Source: CAYZPE01 sp964626625 (GTDB lineage: Bacteria; Patescibacteriota; Minisyncoccia; Phycocordibacterales; CAYZPE01). From it: a DNA stretch of 9,882 bases. A program made the position numbers and the translations under genes. The notes under the pieces are model-generated. The model saw only the letters and a list, made by a program, of their open reading frames with translations, ran no database searches and was not told the origin of the DNA. The DNA lies in contig CAZVFV010000028.1 of assembly GCA_964626625.1 (NCBI GenBank), positions 1-9,882 on the forward strand, given 5' to 3'. This document shows, one piece after another, positions 1-5,077 of the stretch (positions are counted from its first letter, which is position 1; the number at the start of each line of letters is the position of its first letter).

Positions 1-549
1 GCCCAGATCGAGGTACCGCCCCGAATCGCCCCTGCCGAGACACGCCACGTAGCGATCGCCGCCGTACACATGGCAGGACGAGCCTAGTGCCACAACGGGA
101 AACTTGTTCTGCATGTTGGGATATGTTGCCCCAAATGCAAGAAGTTCCTTATGGGTTCCCGGACGCAGACCCATCTTGTCCAATTCCTCAAGCACTTTCT
201 CCGAAAAGATGTTGCTTTTGAAGTGGACAAGCTCCGGCTTGAGAGATATCTTACCGGTACCTTTCACTGGGAAACGTTCCGGAGTGATTTCATCATTCAC
301 CCAGTCGTAGGAGCCGGCGGCAATCATCTGCCCAAGAGTCATCGAGTAGTCGACAACAATCGAGAGGACGAGTGGGTCAAGGCCGACGAACTTACGGAAA
401 TCATCTCTGGTGAGACTGGAGACTTTCGCTTCCAGCAAATCAGAGAGAAACCCAGACTGAAAGAGAGCGCTGAGACTCTCTAAGGTTGGGTCCTTCTGAC
501 TGATGAGGGTAAGCGCGTGAAGCGCCTGTCCGAAACTTGGAGTGCTCAT
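1..549 (-). CDS. Partial CPR multi-copy hypothetical protein with a DGR-variable-region-like C-terminal part
   Basis: The frame opens at ATG 549-547 and stays open for 183 codons to the left edge, so the C-terminus is missing. The protein begins MSTPSFGQALHAL and has an alpha-helical-looking N-terminal part (about 1-80), then ELVHFKSNIFSEKVLEELD (about 106-124), GLRPGTHKELLAFGATYP (about 127-144) and VVALGSS (about 152-158). From memory this resembles a hypothetical family found in many copies in Parcubacteria, whose members share the 'LRPAT..ELLAFG..YP' and 'ALGS' blocks and end in a hypervariable segment closing with 'RF.AVRK'; that end would lie outside the window. The last 21 codons seen (positions 1-63) have only 6 adenines and many NNY codons (GGC, GAT, TAC, TGT), as expected if AAY codons of a template had been mutagenised at adenine. 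The gene is more GC-rich than the rest of the window. Function unknown; a surface or ligand-binding role would be a guess. The reading frame is firm, the family moderately so, the DGR link is inference. Confidence 0.8.
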   Translation of the reverse strand, partial: MSTPSFGQALHALTLISQKDPTLESLSALFQSGFLSDLLEAKVSSLTRDDFRKFVGLDPLVLSIVVDYSMTLGQMIAAGSYDWVNDEITPERFPVKGTGKISLKPELVHFKSNIFSEKVLEELDKMGLRPGTHKELLAFGATYPNMQNKFPVVALGSSCHVYGGDRYVACLGRGDSGRYLDLG

Positions 550-563
550 AGGGTTTTCCTATG
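547..563 (-). promoter_or_regulatory. Start-codon hairpin of the left-edge gene
   Basis: In the mRNA sense the sequence reads CATAGG-AAAAC-CCTATG, a 6-bp perfect inverted repeat whose 3' arm contains the ATG at 549-547. The 5' arm contains AGG, the only Shine-Dalgarno-like element (AGGA, about 7 nt before ATG). If folded, the hairpin hides both the start codon and the ribosome-binding site. The pairing is seen directly; a regulatory effect is inferred. Confidence 0.5.
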
Positions 564-567
564 TTGC

Positions 568-588
568 GCTAATCCCTTTCGGGTTAGC
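568..588 (-). promoter_or_regulatory. Leader hairpin with GAAA tetraloop
   Basis: In the mRNA sense the sequence is GCTAA-CCC-GAAA-GGG-A-TTAGC: a 5-bp stem, a single bulged A, a 3-bp GC stem and a GAAA (GNRA-type) tetraloop. It lies 4 nt upstream of the start-codon hairpin in the leader of the left-edge gene. This kind of loop often marks a genuinely folded RNA, so this may be part of a cis-regulatory leader. I do not recognise it as a named riboswitch. Confidence 0.45.
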
Positions 589-616
589 TGGTTTTAAATT
601 TGCCAGACACCACGTT

Positions 617-670
617 GGTAGTCATAGCTTTGAAATACCCATATTTGAGTCACTCAAAGCTATGACTACC
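617..670. repeat. 17-bp perfect inverted repeat with 20-nt loop
   Basis: GGTAGTCATAGCTTTGA at 617-633 is the exact reverse complement of TCAAAGCTATGACTACC at 654-670. The spacer 634-653 takes part in smaller repeats: a 7+1+7 palindrome at 644-658 (TTTGAGT C ACTCAAA) and AAATA/TATTT at 633-646. Read on the plus strand the hairpin is followed by TTTT (670s), so it could act as a weak plus-strand terminator, but no plus-strand gene enters from the left. On the minus strand it falls in the transcribed leader of the left-edge gene. It could be an RNA regulatory hairpin, a protein-binding site or the remnant of a small inverted-repeat element. Confidence 0.75.
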
Positions 671-684
671 TTTTCTCGTTATAT

Positions 685-699
685 GTTAAGGTGCTTAAC
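685..699. promoter_or_regulatory. Operator-like inverted repeat just downstream of the sigma70 promoter
   Basis: GTTAAG-GTG-CTTAAC is a 6-bp perfect inverted repeat around a 3-nt centre. It starts about 10 bp downstream of the -10 box at 709-714, so it overlaps or directly follows the expected transcription start (about 701-703). Such a position suits a repressor operator, or a 5'-terminal RNA hairpin that stabilises the transcript. No regulator gene is in the window. Confidence 0.4.
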
Positions 700-708
700 T
701 CTGTATAT

Positions 709-738
709 ATTATAGCATAGTTGATACCATTTTGTCAA
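709..738 (-). promoter_or_regulatory. Consensus sigma70-type promoter of the left-edge gene
   Basis: On the minus strand a perfect -35 TTGACA (738-733) is followed by an 18-bp spacer and a perfect -10 TATAAT (714-709). The expected start is near 702, giving an untranslated leader of about 150 nt before ATG 549. It lies between the sulfotransferase stop (792) and the left-edge gene, so that gene is probably transcribed on its own. It is the best promoter match in the window. Confidence 0.8.
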
Positions 739-791
739 TAGGTACACGTTGCTTTTAAAGCTCCTATATTCTAAATTCTATCTATTTACTT

Positions 792-1649
792 CTACGCCGT
801 AAGATTCTTCCAGAAATTAAGCTTGCTATATTGTTCTGCAAAAGGACCTAGGACAGTTGACCACTGCGGAGCGATTGGAACGACCTTACTTCTAATGTTA
901 TGAAGACCTTTAAAACCATGGACGGTATCATCTTCCCAAGTTACTTGCTCAACATGATCAAAATTATGTTTAAATTGTTCTTCTTCAAGAAATTCATAAA
1001 TTCCCTTCATTGCTTGTTCTGGTCGTGCGGTTAAATCATCAAAATCTACAAAAAACATTCTATCTGTGAATCCTCGAACCAATGCATCAGTTATTCGATT
1101 ATATGCAAGACCAACTGGTTGATCAGGAGAGAGCCAGACATCGCATCGTCCTTGGGCTGTTTGAAATTTAAAATAGTTAGCACTTTCCTGTCCGATCTGA
1201 CTTCCTTTTGAATTATCTCTCCATAACTTTTCAAAACTTGCTAACACATCTCGAATATCACGAACAGGCACAAGAACCTTTGCTTTATACCCCAAGACAG
1301 CTTCAGCCATTTCAAGAAGTGATAGCCATCCTCTGCATTTATCAAAAACCACAGGTTTGTCTACATCAGTATAGTAAGATTCAAGAATGCCTCGAAGAAC
1401 CCTCATTTTAGCCTCTTCATTTGGACTTGCCTGAAACTCAATAAGTTTATCCCAGCTATTTCTCACGTTAAACATCACATCCATAATTCCACTTGTACTT
1501 GTCGTATGAAATCTTGGATTTTGTGCGAGAATGTTTGCTAAAAGAGTTGAACCACTTCTTGGTAGTCCTGCAATAAAGAAGTATGTTTTATCTTCATTCT
1601 GAGAACGATTTGATTCTGCAAGTTCTTTTTCTTTCTTTTTTGAGGACAT
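792..1649 (-). CDS. PAPS-dependent sulfotransferase family protein
   Basis: A 285-residue protein predicted to transfer sulfate from PAPS to an unidentified acceptor (saccharide, lipid or peptide). The 5'-phosphosulfate-binding loop is GLPRSGSTLL (28-37), directly after a short beta strand (YFFIAG). The 3'-phosphate-binding segment is VLVPVRDIRDVLASFEKLW (125-143), with R130 and S138 in the usual places. VDFDDLTARPEQAMKGIYEFL (201-221) matches the typical second half of Sulfotransfer_3-like enzymes. The C-terminal part (HNIRSK, 250-255, then 'W' and 'FW') reminds me of sulfotransferases from marine cyanobacteria and their phages. No signal peptide or membrane segment is seen; residues 1-20 are charged and probably disordered. 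The start ATG has no Shine-Dalgarno. It lies 65 nt after gatB and is likely accessory and perhaps acquired by transfer. No PAPS-making genes are present here. Family call is strong; the substrate is unknown. Confidence 0.88.
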   Translation of the reverse strand: MSSKKKEKELAESNRSQNEDKTYFFIAGLPRSGSTLLANILAQNPRFHTTSTSGIMDVMFNVRNSWDKLIEFQASPNEEAKMRVLRGILESYYTDVDKPVVFDKCRGWLSLLEMAEAVLGYKAKVLVPVRDIRDVLASFEKLWRDNSKGSQIGQESANYFKFQTAQGRCDVWLSPDQPVGLAYNRITDALVRGFTDRMFFVDFDDLTARPEQAMKGIYEFLEEEQFKHNFDHVEQVTWEDDTVHGFKGLHNIRSKVVPIAPQWSTVLGPFAEQYSKLNFWKNLTA

Positions 1650-1663
1650 GGTAATAGTCTTTA

Positions 1664-1692
1664 TTAATAGTAGATAGTACTAACTATATCAA
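1664..1692 (-). promoter_or_regulatory. Possible sulfotransferase promoter
   Basis: Minus-strand TTGATA (1692-1687), a 17-bp spacer and TATTAA (1669-1664), 14 nt before the sulfotransferase ATG at 1649. Any transcript would have a leader of only about 7 nt. The -35 matches 5 of 6 consensus bases and the -10 matches 4 of 6. The surroundings are AT-rich, so a chance match is possible. Confidence 0.35.
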
Positions 1693-1714
1693 AAAGCCTT
1701 ACAGACTAGTACTT

Positions 1715-3139
1715 TTACAAAACAGCTATTTGTTTTATAAGTTCTTCACGAATACGAGCTGGATTACCTGCTCCCTTGAGAACCTTCATTCCCTGACCAA
1801 TAAGAAACTGGAGTGCTGTTTCCTTACCTGTTTTATATTCATGTGCAACTCCTGAATTTTCTTTAATAACCTGACCAATAGTTTTCTCAAGAAGCGCTGG
1901 ATCGTTTTTTTGAAATAAACCTTTTTCTTTTGCAATAGATCGTGGACTTCCTCCTAATTCAATAAGTAACAAAAGTATGTCTTTCGCAGATCTTGAAGAG
2001 AGTTCATCACCTACAATAAGTTCAACAAGCTCAGCTAATGCTTCAGGGGTAAGTTGTGTATTTTTTATTTCTAGATTTTTCTTTTTTAAAATCCCTGCAG
2101 TATCCGAGACAAGATAGTTCGCACTTAATTGAATTTTAACTTTATCCTGTTTAAGAATACCTATTGTCTTCTCAAAAAAATCTCCAAGGTGTATATCTCT
2201 TATAAAGACCTCGATATCACCCTCTTTAATACCAAAATCTTTCTGATATCGTTTTCGCTTCTCCTCTGGCAATTCAACCATTTCTTTCTTAAGAACTTCA
2301 ATTTCAAACTCTGGAATTTCTTTAAGGCGAAGTTTAGGTAAATCAGGATCAGGAAAATATCTATAATCATGAGAGTCTTCTTTACTTCTTTGAGAAAATG
2401 TCTTTCCATTAATTTCATCCCACCCTCTTGTTTCTTGTGCTATCTTCTCTCCTTTTTCTAAAAGCTCTGTATGTCTTTCTATTTCATATGCAATAGCTTT
2501 TTCAACTGCACGAAAAGAGTTGAGGTTTTTTACTTCACATTTTGTGCCAAGAGTATGGTCTTTGCTAATTGATATATTTGCTTCAACACGCATCTCCCCT
2601 TTTTCCATGTTCGCACCACTTACCCCTAAATACTGAAGAAGAAGCTGAAATTCGCGAGCGAAATTTCCAGCATCAAGTGCTGAATGTATAACAGGCTCAG
2701 TTACTAATTCCATAAGAGGAACACCCGCTCTATTGAAATCAACCAGACTTGATTCATTGCCATGAGAAGACTTCGCAGTATCTTCTTCAAGATGAATACG
2801 TGTAAGATCTACACCAGCAAGTCGCCCCCCTTTTACAAGCGGGTATTTATACTGACTTATTTGATACCCTTTTGGAATATCTGGATAAAAATAGTTTTTT
2901 CTGTCGAACTCTGTAAAATCTGCAAGTTCTCCTCCAACCGCAATACCTACCTTAAGGACGTGCTTAACGGCTTCTTTATTGATCACAGGAAGAGTTCCAG
3001 GGTGACCCATACACACAGGACAAATATTCACATTTGGTCTTTTTTCCTCAGTATCATTTTTAGAACAGCAGAACATTTTTGTCTGCGTTTTAAGTTCTGC
3101 GTGAATCTCTAATCCTATTGTTGGTTTATATAAAGACAT
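1715..3139 (-). CDS. gatB: Asp-tRNA(Asn)/Glu-tRNA(Gln) amidotransferase subunit B
   Basis: GatB is the tRNA-binding and kinase subunit of the GatCAB complex. It activates the side chain of Glu or Asp misacylated on tRNA(Gln) or tRNA(Asn) with ATP, for amidation by GatA-derived ammonia. At 474 residues it is full length. Typical blocks are GLEIHAELKTQTKMF (9-23), CPVCMGHPGTLPVIN (40-54), RKNYFYPDIPKGYQISQY (80-97), DFNRAGVPLMELVTEP (134-149), EMRVEANIS (182-190), CEVKNLNSF (201-209) and SHDYRYFPDPDLP (256-268). The C-terminal helical/YqeY-like tail (about 325-474) is complete. Candidate zinc ligands are C24, C25, C40 and C43; the first pair is adjacent, not CxC. gatA and gatC are not in the window. 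The gene starts 27 nt after obg with no Shine-Dalgarno, but with an extended -10-like sequence just before ATG. Confidence 0.97.
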   Translation of the reverse strand: MSLYKPTIGLEIHAELKTQTKMFCCSKNDTEEKRPNVNICPVCMGHPGTLPVINKEAVKHVLKVGIAVGGELADFTEFDRKNYFYPDIPKGYQISQYKYPLVKGGRLAGVDLTRIHLEEDTAKSSHGNESSLVDFNRAGVPLMELVTEPVIHSALDAGNFAREFQLLLQYLGVSGANMEKGEMRVEANISISKDHTLGTKCEVKNLNSFRAVEKAIAYEIERHTELLEKGEKIAQETRGWDEINGKTFSQRSKEDSHDYRYFPDPDLPKLRLKEIPEFEIEVLKKEMVELPEEKRKRYQKDFGIKEGDIEVFIRDIHLGDFFEKTIGILKQDKVKIQLSANYLVSDTAGILKKKNLEIKNTQLTPEALAELVELIVGDELSSRSAKDILLLLIELGGSPRSIAKEKGLFQKNDPALLEKTIGQVIKENSGVAHEYKTGKETALQFLIGQGMKVLKGAGNPARIREELIKQIAVL

Positions 3140-3145
3140 ATAAAA

Positions 3146-3154
3146 ATTTTAGCA
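3146..3154 (-). promoter_or_regulatory. Extended -10-like box 6 nt before gatB ATG
   Basis: The minus strand reads TGC-TAAAAT, then 6 nt (TTTTAT), then ATG at 3139. A TG one base before TANAAT is the extended -10 form. Transcription would start at or next to the A of ATG, giving a leaderless gatB mRNA in addition to any operon read-through. No good -35 is seen. AT-rich sequence makes chance matches possible. Confidence 0.4.
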
Positions 3155-3166
3155 AAAGAACCCTAT

Positions 3167-4141
3167 CTAATCCATTGAACGAAGAATTTTAACAAGCTCA
3201 TCAGTAAAATCTTTTATGCTTTCATCATCAATAATAGACGTAATATATTGCGGAGACTCAACATCCTTAAACATATCCTTAATTTCTTGTACTCTCTCAG
3301 GTTCAACTAAATCTTTCTTAGTGAATATGATAATTTCTTTTTTTTGTAATAGCTCAGCACCATATTCCTTAAGTTCTTTACGAATAGTGTCATAGACTTC
3401 ACGCGGCTGTACTTCATCTAAAGAAACACAATGCGCAAGAAGACGTGTCTTTTTTATGTGACGCAAAAATTTATGACCTAACCCTTTCCCTTCCGATGCT
3501 CCTTCAATCAAACCTGGAATATCAGCAAGTATGTAACCATACAAATCGCCCAAGTTTGGCTCAAGAGTAGTAAAGGCAAAATTACCAACCTTTGCTTTTG
3601 CACGAGTAAGTACATTAAGTAAACTAGATTTACCTGCATTTGGAAGACCAATAAGACCAACCTGAGCAATAAGTTCGAGTTCAATTAAAAATTCAGATTC
3701 TTCGCCAACTTTTCCTGGAGTTGATTCTGTTGGGCGAATATTAGTAGAAGCTTTAAAATGCTCATTTCCAAGTCCTCCACGACCACCTTTTAAAATAAGA
3801 ATCTTTTCACCATGTTTCGTAAGTTCGTAACGCTCTTCAGTTTCGGTATTTGTAATTATAGAACCAATAGGAAGATCTACAGTGAGTGAATCACCTCCTT
3901 TACCTTGACGACTGTTTTTTGCTCCATCTTCCCCATCTTCCGACATTAATTCTTTTACGTTTCTATAACGTTGGAGAATTCCCAAATCTAAAACAGCCTG
4001 TACATACACATCACCTCCTGCTCCACCATTACCACCTGAAGGACCAGAAAACTCCTTACTTTTTTCATGTAGCCAACGAACAACTCCGTCACCACCCTTT
4101 CCTGCCTTCATATGAATACGCATTTCGTCAATAAAAGCCAT
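3167..4141 (-). CDS. obg: Obg/CgtA GTPase, ribosome assembly
   Basis: A 324-residue essential GTPase that binds the 50S subunit and acts in ribosome maturation and stress control. The glycine-rich Obg fold covers about 1-158 (KAGKGGDGVVRW, SGGNGGAGGD, GGRGGLGNEHF). The G domain follows: G1 GLPNAGKS (165-172), G2 TTLEPN (191-196), G3 DIPGLIEGASEGKGLGHKFL (207-226) and G4 TKKD (274-277). In G4, threonine replaces the usual asparagine of NKxD, which I believe is tolerated in some Obg proteins. It ends soon after the G domain, so the C-terminal OCT domain of longer Obg proteins is absent, as is common outside Firmicutes and Deinococcus-Thermus. It lies between the MYG1-family gene (45-nt gap) and gatB (27-nt gap). 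No Shine-Dalgarno precedes ATG 4141; the spacer is nearly pure A/T. Confidence 0.97.
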   Translation of the reverse strand: MAFIDEMRIHMKAGKGGDGVVRWLHEKSKEFSGPSGGNGGAGGDVYVQAVLDLGILQRYRNVKELMSEDGEDGAKNSRQGKGGDSLTVDLPIGSIITNTETEERYELTKHGEKILILKGGRGGLGNEHFKASTNIRPTESTPGKVGEESEFLIELELIAQVGLIGLPNAGKSSLLNVLTRAKAKVGNFAFTTLEPNLGDLYGYILADIPGLIEGASEGKGLGHKFLRHIKKTRLLAHCVSLDEVQPREVYDTIRKELKEYGAELLQKKEIIIFTKKDLVEPERVQEIKDMFKDVESPQYITSIIDDESIKDFTDELVKILRSMD

Positions 4142-4149
4142 AGTGAGAA

Positions 4150-4178
4150 ATTAAAAAATAAAAGATTAAAAATGTAAA
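4150..4178 (-). promoter_or_regulatory. Possible obg promoter
   Basis: Minus-strand TTTACA (4178-4173), a 17-bp spacer and TTTAAT (4155-4150), each 5 of 6 to consensus, with 8 nt to the obg ATG. A transcript from here would have almost no leader. It would let obg and gatB be transcribed apart from the GH15/ATPase/MYG1 unit. The spacer is very AT-rich, so confidence is limited. Confidence 0.4.
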
Positions 4179-4186
4179 ACAATATA

Positions 4187-5074
4187 TTAACTACTGTTGA
4201 GAGCTAGGTCTGCAAGATGCATTGCACCTTCTTTTGAACCTGCGACAGCCATAAATCGTGCATTGTGACAAAAAATCGCATCTGGAACACCTGTTTCTTC
4301 TGCAAGTTCCAGATCTCGCTTACCAGCCCAGTTTGAAGGAAATGGTTTCCTCACTTCATATGTTGAAGGACCTTTTCCTACAGCTTGAACTTTCCACCTA
4401 CCAAGCTCAATATCTGGCACAACAACAAATAATGGCTCATCTTTTGTAGAGAGTACACTATACGGATATTTTGTTTCTAATACAATCACTCGTTTATCTT
4501 CTGACTTTTGATATGCCTCGAGAACCATGTTTTGTGCGGTAACCTCTGCCTCTGCATGAGAGAGAGATCTTGTAAGAATTTTCCCTGCCAAAACAAGAGA
4601 CTCTTCAAAACCCTGCTCAAACGTCCTCTCTTTTTCTTGCCATGTAGGAGTAAATAAAAATAAAATACTTTGCAAAAGCACCGGTGAGATTATCGGATGT
4701 AGTAACTTGATTAAATCAATACCATTATCCATAGCATCTATAGGCATGACAAGATTTTTCTCAACGATCCTTAGTACCTCTAAATTTTGAGACAGCTGAC
4801 CTGAGTAGGTATTCCACACTAAACCAAAAGAAGCATACGGAATCTCATTTTCTCGCATTCCTGCCCCACCAGACTGATGGTGGTCAAAACGATTTTTTGT
4901 TTCATCATGTACCCCACCAATATCGACAACAATATCAGCTTTTTCAATAAGTTCAGGGTCACGAGTTCGTATGTATGTCGCTTCTGGATAAATTTGTTTC
5001 AATAAAGCGACAGCAAAACACTCATCAGCATGGAACCTACCATTATGGGTTGCAATTACAGGGTTTTTATTCAT
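4187..5074 (-). CDS. MYG1-family DHH-type protein (UPF0160), predicted metal-dependent phosphoesterase/exonuclease
   Basis: A 295-residue member of the MYG1/UPF0160 family. The motifs are those of the DHH superfamily: THNGRFHADE (9-18; H10, H15, D17), VVDIGG (49-54; D51), NRFDHH (61-66) and DAMDNG (113-118), which together would bind two divalent metal ions. The C-terminal half carries the MYG1-specific blocks VGKGPSTYEVRKPFPSNWAG (222-241) and CHNARFMAVAGSKEGAM (259-275). The eukaryotic member MYG1 has been reported as a 3'-5' exoribonuclease; bacterial members are poorly characterised, so an RNA-processing role is inference. The length matches compact prokaryotic homologues. No signal peptide is present, so it is cytoplasmic. 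It starts 3 nt after the ATPase stop codon, with no Shine-Dalgarno, which suggests translational coupling within one transcript. Confidence 0.92.
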   Translation of the reverse strand: MNKNPVIATHNGRFHADECFAVALLKQIYPEATYIRTRDPELIEKADIVVDIGGVHDETKNRFDHHQSGGAGMRENEIPYASFGLVWNTYSGQLSQNLEVLRIVEKNLVMPIDAMDNGIDLIKLLHPIISPVLLQSILFLFTPTWQEKERTFEQGFEESLVLAGKILTRSLSHAEAEVTAQNMVLEAYQKSEDKRVIVLETKYPYSVLSTKDEPLFVVVPDIELGRWKVQAVGKGPSTYEVRKPFPSNWAGKRDLELAEETGVPDAIFCHNARFMAVAGSKEGAMHLADLALNSS

Positions 5075-5077
5075 ATA

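Noticed and set aside
104..483. Two overlapping plus-strand open frames near the left end
   Set aside because: They lie opposite a continuous minus-strand frame with a proper start, promoter and leader. Their translations look like random reverse-complement sequence, and no promoter or ribosome-binding site precedes them.
617..680. The 17-bp inverted repeat followed by TTTT as a plus-strand terminator
   Set aside because: No plus-strand gene leads into it, the T-run is short and the 20-nt loop is long. It sits in the leader of a minus-strand gene, so a leader or element role fits better.
751..762. Short palindrome GCTTTTAAAGC after the sulfotransferase gene
   Set aside because: Too short and AT-rich, with essentially no loop and no T-tract; it does not qualify as a terminator.
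1719..1736. AAAACA/TGTTTT inverted repeat at the end of gatB as a terminator
   Set aside because: The stem is only 6 bp and nearly all A/T, lies inside the coding end and is not followed by a clean T-tract on the minus strand.
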